Positions 53,856-64,000 of a DNA stretch of 64,000 nt are shown in pieces. The stretch's first letter is position 1. Each line of letters starts with the position of its first letter. The notes beneath the pieces are model-generated. The model made no database searches. It saw only the letters and a list, made by a program, of their open reading frames with translations, and was not told the origin of the DNA. Where the stretch lies: contig NC_091248.1 in the NCBI RefSeq assembly GCF_042477335.2, positions 114,356,501 through 114,420,500 of the forward strand, read 5' to 3'. Made by a program: the position numbers and the translations under genes. The stretch comes from Ovis canadensis (taxonomy: Eukaryota > Chordata > Mammalia > Artiodactyla > Bovidae).

Positions 53856-54654
53856 ATCACACCTAGATGAATGAGTCTGTGCATTTCTCTTCCCTGTGCA
53901 CGGAGCTCCCAGGGCTAGCCAGCTGTTGGCAGCCAAGAGCAGGTAACACCCTGGAGCAGGTCCGTCTTTCCAGGGGAGCCTCCCATCAAACCGTGGCCTG
54001 CCCTGCCCTGCCGGCTTGCTGGTGCCAGCGCTGCTCAGGGGAGCTGGGGCCCTCCCTTAATGGGTGGCCCAGTAGAGGGGAGACTGGTGCTTTGCTCTCT
54101 GGAAGGTGGAGCAGGGTGTCACACCACAGCACGGGATGTCCTGCCGATCACAGCCCCGTGGGTGTGTCTGAAGTTGTGTCCTGGAGGGCCTCCAGTGCCT
54201 GTAGCCCTTCCCATCTGGACCGCGGTCACAGAGTAGACAGCCCCGCAGCCTCCTTGGCACCTTGGGTGTACCCAGCAGGGGTGGGGCACCAGCTTCATCA
54301 TGGCCAGTGTGCTCAGTCGTGATGCTCCCCTGGCTACAAATCAGATCTTCCCTTGGAGTAGACGGCCTCAGGATTACTTACAGGGTCATAGTGAATCACA
54401 CATAGTGGGGAGTTTTAACTTTGCAGGGCGGTGAGGTGAAAGTGTATATTTCTTCAACAGCCTTGGCCAGAAGCATTGATGTCATCTGCTCCCTGTACTC
54501 ACTAATTGCAGGCCCTGCTTTGCCTTTCGCATCCCCCTATTCAACATAGAATTTTTTTTTTTTTAATCAGCACAGCAGGTTCTTCTGGCTTCTCTGAGTT
54601 TTCTCTTGGAAGGTGGTGAAGCTTGAATGAGTGAACTGATTTAAAAACCAGGAT
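53856..54654. other. Unique, GC-richer sequence
   Basis: A 151-codon frame (53867-54322, plus) has no recognisable motif. A poly(T) tract lies at 54551-54564. No RNA gene seen. Confidence 0.3.
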
Positions 54655-54882
54655 GGGACTTCCCCATGGTCCAGTGGTTAAGAATCCACCTGCCAATGCA
54701 GGGGACATGTGTTTGATCCCTGGTTTGGGACTATCCCACCTGCTGTGGGGCAGTGAAGCTCATGAGCCACAGCTACTAAAGCCCTAGAGAGTAGTGGGGC
54801 AGGGGTGGGGCTGCAACTAGAGAAAGTCTGCATCCGGCAGTGATGACCCAGCACAGCCAGAAACAAACAAAATTTAAAAATG
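54655..54882 (+). mobile_element. CHR-type SINE
   Basis: Sense copy: 'gggacttccccatggtccag' head, 'ggacatgtgtttgatccctg' B-box region, and end 'cagccagaaacaaacaaaat'. Confidence 0.85.
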
Positions 54883-55257
54883 ATTAGAAGGGTATATTTT
54901 TAAAAAAGCAACAACGGAATGCATCTAGAAGAAGGTCCTTAGAGAAGAATGTGTAGATCCATGAAATTAACAAGTGTATTTGCAACCGTAGCTGACATGG
55001 ACAGCGTGTCCTCAGAACTGGCTGTGCCGAGCCTCTCCCTTCCCACAGAGGAGAGAAGGGAGGCCCTGAGCGGGTGGGTGACTTGCCCACCATCACACAG
55101 CTTGTAGCGGAGTTGCTGCCATCTGTATCTTGGTCCCTGGCTTCTCCCGCCATGGTGCTGTTTGCTCACAGGCCTTCCATCCGTTCGTTCATTCTCTGCT
55201 CCCTACTCCATGCTCCCAGCACTTAGAAGAAAAAGTGAGGCAAGACATACATAGCAC
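54883..55257. other. Unique spacer, possible MIR trace
   Basis: 'acttgcccaccatcacacag' and 'cttgtagcggagttgctgcc' (55081-55120) look like a MIR 3' core. The rest is unrecognised. Confidence 0.35.
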
Positions 55258-55830
55258 AGAAGTAACTTTTTTTAATATACACTGTTTAGTGCCTTTCAGT
55301 ATATTCACAGTGTTGGGCAGCCATCACCTGTCTTTAGTCCTAGAACATTTCCCCCAACCCCAAAGGATACCCTGTGCTCATTAGGCAGTCACTCCCCATT
55401 CTCTGGCTCCCAGTCCCTGGTAACCACTGACTGGCTTTCTATCTCTATAGATTTGCCTATTTTGGATATTTCATACAAACAGAACCCTAAAATATATGGT
55501 CTTCTGTGTCTGGCTTCTGTCACTTAGCATGTGTTGAAACCTCACCTGTGTTGTAGCACATATCAGCACGTCCCTCCTTTTTAAGGCCAAATCGTTATCC
55601 ATTGTGTGGAGACACCGTATTTTCTTTATCCACTCCTTTGCTGGTGAGCATTGGACTGTGAACAGTTCTGCTATGAACATTTGTGTACAAGTATTTGTTT
55701 GGATTCCAGTGTTCAGTTCTTTGGGGGTGTATACCTAGCTGTGGAATTGCTGGTTTAAATGGAAAATCTATGTTTAACTTTTTGAGGAACTTTCTAGCAC
55801 TTTTGAGAGGAGCAGGTCTTTGCTTACACT
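55258..55830 (-). mobile_element. L1 relic
   Basis: 'tattcacagtgttgggcagc', 'tccctggtaaccactgactg', 'tggatatttcatacaaacag' and 'gtgtatacctagctgtgg' follow the antisense L1 3' region. Confidence 0.8.
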
Positions 55831-55867
55831 TCCAGTCTTAAGAAGACTGGAATAGGCTTAAACGTCT

Positions 55868-56069
55868 TTGTGTGCGCATGCTAAATTGCTTCAGTCACGT
55901 CCAACTCTTTGTGACCCTGTGGATGATAGCCCGCCAGGCTCCTCTGTCCACGGCAAGAATACTGGAGTGGGTTGCCGTTTCCTCCTCCAGGGGATCTTCC
56001 TGACCCAGAGATCAAACCCGAGGTTTCCACATCTCCCAGTTCTTTATCACTAGCGTCACCTGGGAAGCA
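55868..56069 (-). mobile_element. Bov-tA SINE
   Basis: Antisense copy: 'attgcttcagtcacgtccaa' to 'tatcactagcgtcacctggg', with a small deletion in the body ('tccacggcaagaatactgg'). Confidence 0.9.
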
Positions 56070-58054
56070 GTCTCTACACACTGTCAAATGTCTGACTGAA
56101 AAACCAACTGCGTGAGTGTCCTCGATGGTTTAGACCCAAATGTTTGACTCTACGGGAACCCTAACACCTGTGTTCATTAAACACACAGAGACCCAAACAT
56201 GTAGATGAAGGTGACCAACTCAGCAAGTGCAGAGACCACAGGCATTGGGAGAGAGAAGGTTGAATGGCTGACTGTCATTCAAGCTACAGAGAGTCTGCAT
56301 TTCTGTATCAACACAGATGCTGACTAAAGACCAATTTAAGTCGAATAAAATGAGAACAGGGTTGGGGTGGGGAGGTAGAGGGTGGGGGTGGGGGGATGGG
56401 CAGAATCTAATACCCGCCTCTCGGGCACCTGTCTGCCTCAAGCTTCTGGACTCAGAGGCATGTATCAACTTGCATGGCCCCAGTAACCAGCTTTCTTGGG
56501 CAAAAACATCTCCCTTAGCCCAACATACCACAGCTACTTTGTTGTGGAAATTTAACCTTCTTAAAAACAAAATCCCATGACTCACCCTGTCCATCGCTAA
56601 ACTGGAAAAGTATAGCCTGGTAGACCAGTAGAAGTAGCTAGCTGAAAATATCTCATCTATACTGCATCTTCTGAAGATCTGAGACCTCTATTAAGCTGGG
56701 GATTTTCAGGAGTAAGCATCTTTGGCCTCTGGTCAATAGACAGGGGACTTCCAGTGCTCTTTGTGATTTTCAGAGTGCTTGTTGCTTTGGGAGTCAGTGG
56801 AAAGAGAAGGGACTCTGGCATTAGACTGAACTAGACCCCCAAGCCTTGATCCTAATGCTTCCCAGTGGTGTGAAGCCTGTTTTCTTCGTGAGCCTGTTTT
56901 GGTATGCTTTGCTTTTATTTGCTTATGTACCATTACCTTTGGGCTGGTGTGAGGATTAAATGAGATAGGGTGTGCATCTGTTCTTTTCTGTGTCAAGCAC
57001 ATTAGGCCTTCTTGTCTCACCCTTCATCCAGATCCCATGTAACGTTTATTCTTCACACCAGTTGTTTGCTGTCCATGGTTTAGGGGGTGAAAGCACAGCA
57101 GCAGGACCTGCCCATGTGCACAGAGCAGTATATTAACAGACTCGCAGGCTTTCACTCTACTGAGATACTCCATGAGCCTTGCTTCTTCCTGCCCCTTCAT
57201 TTCCTTTTCATTCTACTGCAGGATGAATTAGGTCGCCCAGAAGGCACATTCTTTCTCCAGAACATCAACACACCCTATTTCCTTTGAAGGGCAGAATCAA
57301 AGGAAAGCAAACAAGAGACCCAGAGAAGACCATTGTGCTGGCCGGGAAGGTTTGGGCGCCTGTGGATGCTTGGATCTGAGCCCCTCACTCCAGCTTCCGC
57401 AGTCTCAGCAAGCAGAGGAATTCTCTGTTCAAGTGCCATCTTCTGTCTCCTGCGGGACAGCGCCCTCTGCCTTCAAAGCCCTTGACTTTTCTTTCATGAT
57501 TCCAAGTTCATAATCACTGTCAGTCTCAGTTCATGGGGACTCCCTCCCTCCACAAATGTGTGGAGTGTGCCAACCATGGGCTAACCTTGCCATTAGCCAG
57601 CTGGTTGGAGTTGCATTTCCGAGTTAATGGACCCAGTGCTAGTTATACCACAGTGAATGTATTAGTCTCAGGCGGACAAGTGTCTTACGGTGCTTATATG
57701 TAGACATTGCCAAAACAGTCAAATTATTCAACAGCATGGGAGTAAATTCTCACTCCCCGAGTCTTTAAAGTTTAAATACTTCCCCAATCATTTGTAAGCG
57801 GTAAGATAAACAGCCCTCTAGCTCATCATTTGATTAAAGGCAAACGTACGCAACCAGGCTTCCTTTGAGTGTGAGAATAATCTCTCTACTGTTCACCCCC
57901 GTTTCTCCCTGAGCACTTTCATACTTTCTGAAGAACCAGGGAGAAAGCAGCCTTCCCCTCCCTTTCTCTGCCGATCTCCACAGGAAAGAGGTGGGTGACA
58001 CCCAGTTGGTGAGGTGGGGAGAAGGGCCTCTGAGAGTGTGTCCTGAAGTGTGTG
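56070..58054. other. Mostly unique, with a G-rich tract and MIR traces
   Basis: G-rich 56359-56400 (four or more G runs). MIR-like traces at 56935-57010 ('ggtgtgaggattaaatgaga') and 57020-57125. 57600-57900 is AT-rich and unique. No exon or RNA gene recognised. Confidence 0.35.
56359..56400 (+). repeat. Potential G-quadruplex tract
   Basis: Six or more runs of three or more G within about 42 bases, including GGGTGGGGGTGGGGGG, so several G4 folds are possible on the plus strand. Confidence 0.6.
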
Positions 58055-58168
58055 CGTGTGTGTTAGCCGCTCAGTCGTGTCTAACGCTTTGTGACCCCAT
58101 GGACCGTAGCCCGCCAGGCTCCTCTGTCCATGGGATTCTCGCAGGCATACTGGAGTGGGCAGCCATTT
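58055..58168 (-). mobile_element. Truncated Bov-A type SINE
   Basis: 'gttagccgctcagtcgtgtc' to 'tggagtgggcagccatttcc'. No tRNA head. Confidence 0.85.
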
Positions 58169-59519
58169 CCTATTTGGCTAAGGAAGCTCACATGCTAAGT
58201 CAACGCTTGCTCCAGGACGTGCTCTCGGAACCTCCCATGTGGAAGTTACATTTCTCCCCTGCCATGGAATCCTCTGTGAAGCGAGTTCCCGCTGGGGCCT
58301 CCTGGGGTCACGCCGCAGCCCTTGGCTGGAATCTCCCAATTCTTCAAATTCCAGGAGGGAGGGGGGCTGATGTAGTTGGTCGGGGTCACTGCAGCCTCCA
58401 GGCCCCCAAGTCTTTGGATGTGTCCCTGCCCTCAGCTCAGCTGCCCACATATGACCACAGCCGCGGCTCCAGTGACCAGAAAGCCCCACTGAGCCCGGTT
58501 GAATGGTTCCTAGAGCTGGGCACTTGCAGAGAGGGGGCACCTCACCTCTCCGCACAGCCTCCCACCATCTTCTGACTTCTCACCATCTCCCCTCCTCCCC
58601 TCCATCCCCCCACACCCCATCCACCGCCCCCCCAGCAGACAGCCCCGGCTCCCCGCCTTGGAAGCTCTTGTACTCCCCATATCTCCCACCCTCACGGGCT
58701 CACCATGCACCCCGAGTCCTCACCAGCTTCCTCTCCCAGACGAGGAGTTTCTTCCTGAAGAGGGGTGGTGGCAGCTGTTTAAGAGGATAGTTTTATCCCC
58801 AGTATCAGTTATACCATCCAGTTATACGGTGAGTCTCCTGCCCACATGGTGGGGTTTGCAGTTCTTGTAAGGTCGTTGGGGGGTCCATGCTGCCCTTGCT
58901 CACGGGGACACCCCACCTCTGATTCTGCTCAGGCACCCCTTGGTCAGGGACGCAGTTGTCCCTTTCTGCCCCACAGAAGGGCTCCCTCAGCCCAGCTCTC
59001 CACCTGCAGATCAGAGGGACTTACCTATGTCAGGATGTCCTTCCAGCTGAACTTGGAGGAGCCTTTCCACTTGGGGCAGCTCGTCCTCCCCTCTGGACCT
59101 CTCTCATAGAAGGGTCTTTCTTCTGCTTGGAGTGCTCCTCATCCCTCCAGGGTCCTGGCTGCCCCCCACTCCTATTTTCAGTGGCCACCATCTATTCTCT
59201 CCCCTTCCTCAGGCCTCTGAGGAGGAAATATTTATCTCTCATTTAAGTGGAAGTCAGTGATTTCTTTGGCTTTTCATTTCCACTTTGGTGTAACCTGGGG
59301 AAGAGAAGATGGCCCCATGGTACAAGTGAAAAAGAGGGAAGAGAAATACGTATACGGCTATGGTAGTGCGCACAGGCTGTGCACTGCACAAATCCAGGGT
59401 CTCGTTCACATGGACTGTGATGTGATATGAAAAATGGGGTTTGCTGGATGAAAATGCTTTCTTTGAGCTCTGCCTTCTCTTATTTGGGGGCAATATGGAG
59501 GCAGGGAGAGGGTAATGTG
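58169..59519. other. Unique, pyrimidine-rich sequence
   Basis: 58560-58640 is almost pure C/T and could form triplex or, on the minus strand, G-quadruplex structures. A plus frame of 194 codons (57991-58575) begins in the upstream SINE and has no motif. No exon recognised. Confidence 0.35.
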
Positions 59520-59715
59520 CTTTGAGCCCCGAAGATCACAATTTGAATCCCCTTGTTTCTGTCACCATCCCATTAAATGGTCCTGGACAACTCTCATAAC
59601 ATCTCAGACTCCAGTTTCCTTATTTATGAAAGGAAAATGATAGCACCCCCTTTACAGAATTGCTGTGAGAAAGAAGTGAGACCTGATATTGATCAGATGG
59701 CATATATAAGGTACT
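59520..59715 (-). mobile_element. MIR SINE, antisense
   Basis: 'cacaatttgaatccccttgt', 'cagtttccttatttatgaaa' and 'cagaattgctgtgagaaag' match antisense MIR. Confidence 0.7.
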
Positions 59716-59940
59716 CCAAGATGCTATTTCCCAGGAGAGTTGTCTGATTGAAGGAGTGTTTGTCAATCTCATTTTTGGTCCTTTTCAAGTGAAAATAAAC
59801 AGGGCCTTCAAGAAATGCCAAGGGTATATCTGTTGGAGGAAGAAAAAGATACAGTTATTTCCCTTGAAGCTCAATTGAGGAAAATAAGAAATTAAGATAT
59901 GTGGCCTATTGGGACATTCAAGAAAATTGCCATCTTTAAA

Positions 59941-60427
59941 AAATATTTATATATTTATGCTTATTTGGTTGTGTCATTTCTTAGTTGAAGCATGTGGAAT
60001 CCATTATATATATATATATATATGCATGTATGTATATCGGAGAAGGCAGTGGCACCCCACTCCAGTACTCTTGCCTGGGAAATCCCATGGATGGAGGAGC
60101 CTGGTAGGCTGCAGTCCATGCTAAGGGTCAGACACGACGGAGCGACTTCCCTTTCACTTTTCACTTTCATGCATTGGAGAAGGAAATGGCAACCCACTCC
60201 AGTGCTCTTGCCTGGAGAGTCCCAGGGACGGGGAGCCTGGTGGGCTGCCATCTATGGGGTCGCACAGAGCCGGACACGACTGCAGCAACTTAGCAGCAGC
60301 AGGTATATAGTTGCACATATATATATTTAGTTGCAGCCCGTGGAGTTTAGTTCCCTGACCAGGGGTTGAACCCAGGCCCCCTGCATTGGGAACACAGCAT
60401 TAGCCACTGGATCACCAGGGAAGTTCC
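59941..60427 (-). mobile_element. CHR-type SINE split by BOV-A2
   Basis: Left part 59941-60037 ('ttcttagttgaagcatgtgg', then a TA tract at 60004-60023) and right part 60303-60427 ('ttagttccctgaccaggggt' to 'tggatcaccagggaagttcc'). Confidence 0.85.
60038..60302 (+). mobile_element. BOV-A2 SINE with short TSD
   Basis: Full dimer with linker 'cacttttcactttcatgc' and (AGC)3 tail. GTATAT at 60032-60037 and 60303-60308 flanks it. Confidence 0.93.
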
Positions 60428-61091
60428 ACAAGTTGCAATCTGAACATCAGAAAGCACAACTTATTGAGCCCTTCCTGAATGTTAGGCACTGTTTGAAGCA
60501 TCTCCACGGGTTATTGCTCTGGTGAAAATAAACTCTTCTGGGACACAGCATCCCAGACCCTGTCCCCAGAATTCTGTGTCTTTGTCAAAGGATGAAAAAA
60601 TATATATATTCTTTGCTTTCCAACTCGCTTCTGGCATTGCCTGGCACTTTTGCAGATCTCTGCGTCCCCGAATCTGGTCTTCTTGCCTCAGCCCGCTGTC
60701 CCTTTTGATAATTACCTTGGAGAAGTGAGCGGGACTCCAGAGATGAGCAGTAAGACGCGAGTCTAGGAGCTGGTGGTGTGCTCTAGCCGGCTTGCGCCCC
60801 CTGCTGGAGCTCACGGTCTGCATCTCCTCTGTTGGTCTGGCGCTTGAGATCAGCCATCACAGAAGTATTTGCAGCATGGAAGAGAGCAGATTCTACAGAT
60901 TAGGACCAGCCCCCTCTCTCCCTGCGAACTGGTTGGCTGCCTCCCGACCCCCACTGGCCTGCTCACAGCAACTCAGGGGCTGGAGAAAACTCAACAGGCT
61001 TTTCCAGACTTGACTGGAGGTGCTTGCAGGAAACCTTTAATTCACAGACATGCACTAAGTGGAGAATTTCAGGTAGGCAGATTTTTTCCGC
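60428..61091. other. Unique sequence
   Basis: No repeat or exon recognised apart from an A/TA patch at 60596-60610. Confidence 0.3.
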
Positions 61092-61275
61092 TTCTGTTGT
61101 TGTTTAGCCACAGAGTCGTGTCTGACTCTTTGCGACCCCATGGACTGCAGCACTCCAGGCTTCCCTGTCCTTCACCATCTCCCAGAGATTGCTCAAACTC
61201 CTGTCCATTGAGTCGGTAATACTATCCAACCCTCTCGTCCTCTGCTGCCCCCTTCTCCTTTCGCCTTCAATCCAC
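61092..61275 (-). mobile_element. BovB 3' end fragment
   Basis: 'tgtttagccacagagtcgtg' to 'cctctgctgcccccttctcc', antisense BovB end, truncated. Confidence 0.88.
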
Positions 61276-61366
61276 TTGTGTGTGTGCTAAGTTGCTCCAG
61301 TCGTGTCTGACTCTGTGCAACCCTATGGATTGTCACCCGCCAGGCTCCTCTGTCTATGGGATTCTC
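61276..61366 (-). mobile_element. Truncated Bov-A fragment
   Basis: 'taagttgctccagtcgtgtc' to 'ctcctctgtctatgggattc', directly abutting the BovB fragment. Confidence 0.82.
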
Positions 61367-61698
61367 AGTTCCAAACTGAGGAAGACAAGTGACAGGTCTT
61401 AAAAACTACACTTGAAAGGCACCCTCCGGGGGCCAGGTACATCTTTCGTGTTAACTTTTGAACCTGGAAATAGCTTAATATACTGTTTCTTATAACCCAA
61501 CATCTCAGTGCACTCTGGAAATGAAGCGGGAGGGTACAGACCTAGCAGAAAGTAGGTGAAGTCGAGCTTTCATCGAAGAAAAGAATGGGCCGGCACATGC
61601 TGAACTTCAGTGTTTCCCCACAAGGTGGCGCTCTCTTCTCAACTATCAGACAAATGCTCACCGCCGACGAGCTGCGGAGAATTGGGCTCATATGCACC
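61367..61698. other. Unique sequence
   Basis: No repeat, exon or RNA gene recognised. Confidence 0.3.
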
Positions 61699-61728
61699 AC
61701 TGAAGCGACTTAGCAGCAGCAGCAGCAG
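61699..61728 (+). mobile_element. Minimal BOV-A2 tail
   Basis: 'actgaagcgacttagcagc' plus (AGC)4 equals the last 30 or so bases of BOV-A2 with nothing upstream. Confidence 0.7.
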
Positions 61729-61941
61729 CGCCTTGTAATCTACCGCCTTAGCGCGATTGGTTTGAGCTGAGCAATGCTAAGGTTAAAGTCACTGGCCCGC
61801 TGCCTTGCAAATCCATCTCTGTGATCCTGTGAGTCCGCGTTCATTATTTCTGCTCCTGGAGGAAGAGGAGCAGAAAACTCCCAGCCATGGAGGTGGGGAG
61901 GGGGGTGTGGCCCCGAGCTGGTGAGTCTTGTTCACCGATGA
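61729..61941. other. Unique spacer
   Basis: No recognised feature. Confidence 0.3.
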
Positions 61942-61951
61942 AGGAGAGGAA

Positions 61952-62236
61952 GTTCTTTTTTTTTTTAAATTAATTAATTTATTTTAATTGGAGGCGAATT
62001 ACTTTACAATATTGTAGTGGTTTTTGCCATACATTGACATGAATCAGCCATGGGTGTACATTACATGTGTCCTCCATCCTGAAAACCCCTTCCGCCTCCT
62101 TCCCATCCCCTCCCTCAGGGCTGTCCCAGAGCACCGGCTTTGAGTGCCCTGTTTCATGCATCCAACTTGGACTGGTGATCTATTTCACATATAGTCATAT
62201 ATGTGTTTCATTGCTGTTCTCTCCAATCATCTCACC
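61952..62236 (-). mobile_element. Young truncated ruminant L1 with TSD
   Basis: Poly(T) start (61956-61966), 'ttttaattggaggcgaatta', 'gccatacattgacatgaatc', 'ccatgggtgtacattacatg', to 'tgttctctccaatcatctca'. The exact 10-base repeat AGGAGAGGAA at 61942-61951 and 62237-62246 fixes the ends. Only 285 bases of the 3' end are present. Confidence 0.93.
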
Positions 62237-62246
62237 AGGAGAGGAA

Positions 62247-63429
62247 ATACTGAGCCTTTAGTTTTCATAAGGAACCAGAGGGTTCCTCTGTCTCCAAATG
62301 GAAGGTAAACAAGATGTCAGAGATCTCTGGAGAGCGTGCTTCTGAATCCAGGGTCCCCTCCTGCTCCTCTCATCTCTGGGGTCCCTCCTTCCGCCCTCTG
62401 CACATCACCAGTTCACAGCCTTGATAAAATCCTGCTGCGAGCTGCAGGGCTCAGAAGGAAGCCGTGCTGCTCAGAGGAGGTACATCACAGAGAGAGGGGG
62501 CTCAGCCCAGCCGCGGGCCCTGACTCGTCTGCTTGAGCTCTCTGGTTAGTCATCTCCTCACTGACCCTCCCTGGCAGGCCCTGGAGTGCCCACTCTCCCT
62601 GGCAGCCCACTGGATCTGAACCCCCCAGCCTGAGGCCAAGCTTTGCCCTTTGGCCCGTTGCATTCACAGACGCCAGCTCTCGCTCCTGACCACCTCTGCT
62701 GGAGGTCACTTGTCCCGCTGGCCTGGCTAGTGTTCCCTCCAGGCGTCATCTCCAGCATTGTCTCCTGACCACGGCCCCTCGGTCTCCTCCTCGCTTCTCT
62801 GAGCTGAGCCTGCTCCCACCGTCCTCCTCAGAGGCTCTGCCCGTCTCTTGGCTCCCAGTTTCCTCACCTGCCCATTGGGCACTTCTGGTCCTGTTCCCCA
62901 AGCCCTGTGCTTACCCCAACTCCTCTCAAGTTGTTCATCTGCCTCACCAGCAAACAAAGCACCTTCCAAAAGGTCTCAGCATCGCCCGCTCAGCAGGAAT
63001 CACCCTGGGGAAGCAGAGTCTTGGGAATCTCATGAAATGACTCTCTCATCGCTCTGTTAAATGTTGAGGAGGCTGCCGACATCCTGTGCGTGTCAGATTA
63101 TGCCAGACATCAGAGTCAAGGGTACAAAGTACACAGTTCTAACCTCTGCAGCCTTTGCCAGTGGCATAGACAGACCAAGACCCCACCTTGCCTCTCTCGG
63201 CCCGGTCCTGACCAAGTCCTTCTGCTTCCAAGGTTTCTTACTAGGCTCACCTGAAGGGAACTGCCGTGTCAGGTCGCCAGGATTCCTTGCTTCCCATCTA
63301 GTTCTTCTATTTCAAGACAGCCAGTAGCTGGAGAGGCACATGAAATCAAGGGAGAGTTTATTCAAGGTGAACAGATCGGATCCGAATGCTGAAGGGGAGG
63401 ATCCAGTTGGTAGGGAAAGCAAAAGCATT
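62247..63429. other. Unique, GC-richer sequence
   Basis: No repeat or exon recognised. Several 60-90 codon frames overlap on both strands without motif. Confidence 0.3.
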
Positions 63430-63699
63430 TGTGATTGCCTGTAGTGAGGACAAAATAGCCATCCTTCACCCAAGATCTTACAGCTCACAGGTGTAGAGAA
63501 AGCAAGAATGGGCCATGGGGTCAGTTTGAGACTCCTCAGCCTTCCTGACATGTGAGGCTCACGTGTCCTGAGGACCAGTCCTATCATTTCCTTCCTAACA
63601 TTACCGTGGAGGTTCCCTTCCTCAATCCAGATCTCCACCTGCCCTTGATTCCAATCTCTTCCAGCCTTTTTTCTTTCAGGCACTGTGACACTGATGGCG

Positions 63700-64000
63700 T
63701 GACTGGCCCCCTGAGCACTCCGTCTGTATCTCTGCCCTTTGCTGGGAAGCTGTGCAGCCTCCGCACACTCTGATTCTGGGACCCAGAGCTTGCTGTGGCC
63801 AACGGGACAGGAACAAACCAGATGAGAGTGCAGATGTGCAAAACACTTGCCCGCTTTCTCCTCCATCTCCAGCTCCTGCTTCTTTATGTGAATACACCTG
63901 GACTAGCCTCCTGGAGGATGAGAGGCTATGGAGCTGAAGCATCAGCCAAGACCCTCATAAACCAACCAGTCCTCAGCTGACCTGCAGGATGGCCCAGCAA
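63700..64000 (+). mobile_element. MLT1-like MaLR LTR, cut by the window end
   Basis: 'ttgctgtggccaacgggaca', 'atgtgcaaaacacttgcccg', 'gactagcctcctggaggatg', 'agcatcagccaagaccctc' and 'gtcctcagctgacctgcag' follow MLT1 order. The LTR may start upstream, near 63430. The 184-codon minus frame over this area is a shadow. Confidence 0.65.

Noticed and set aside
53867-54322. 151-codon plus frame
   Set aside because: No domain, leader or splice context; GC-rich sequence lengthens chance frames.
57991-58575. 194-codon plus frame
   Set aside because: It starts before and runs through a truncated Bov-A SINE; the remainder has no motif.
63312-63866. 184-codon minus-strand frame near the right edge
   Set aside because: It overlaps the antisense of an MLT1-like LTR and has no recognisable domain.
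1-64000. snRNA, 5S, 7SK or Y RNA genes
   Set aside because: I looked for their conserved 5' ends and internal boxes on both strands and saw none; a covariance-model search would be more sensitive.

Overview
The window is ruminant nuclear DNA, almost certainly from a bovid. It carries many copies of repeats confined to or typical of ruminants: BovB (an RTE-type LINE), Bov-tA (tRNA-Glu-headed SINE), BOV-A2 (dimeric SINE with an (AGC)n tail) and a ruminant L1 3' end. It also holds CHR-type cetartiodactyl SINEs and older mammalian relics (L1M, L2, MIR, MaLR LTRs, hAT MITEs). Cattle, sheep, goat or buffalo cannot be told apart by eye. All family names are assigned from recognised sequence, not from a database run.

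No complete host gene is visible. The only plausible host coding piece is at the left edge: a minus-strand first exon at 256-181 encoding a hydrophobic leader and ending in a GTGAGT donor. Its gene would continue beyond position 1. The rest looks like intergenic or intronic DNA in which younger retroelements sit inside older ones. Most long open frames are shadows of SINE and BovB sequence.

Layout. 1-4.6 kb: candidate exon, then an old minus-strand L1 cut by two CHR SINEs and a hAT MITE. 4.6-9.2 kb: mostly unique or ancient sequence, ending in a decayed tRNA-Cys-like gene. 9.4-11.1 kb: two antisense BovB ends inside L1 3' sequence. 11-16 kb: mostly unique. 16-28.1 kb: dense BovB, Bov-tA and BOV-A2 insertions, many with clear target-site duplications (TSDs). 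29-32 kb: MLT1 LTR, a solo ERV LTR with a 4 x 30 bp CCAAT-box array, and a hAT relic split by L1. 32-34.7 kb: AT-rich and partly unique. 34.7-41.2 kb: plus-strand L1 relics holding the best element of the window, a 5'-inverted BovB at 34829-37476. 41-44 kb: unique. 44-56 kb: SINEs and minus-strand L1 relics with nested insertions. 56-64 kb: mostly unique, GC-richer sequence with a young L1 stub and, at the right edge, an MLT1-like LTR.

I found no undescribed multi-gene system. The most informative signals are insertion records: a twin-priming inversion, stacked insertions that can be dated by their TSDs, reuse of one target site, and an LTR enhancer-like array. Exact ends are given where a TSD fixes them; other ends are good to about 10-30 bases.
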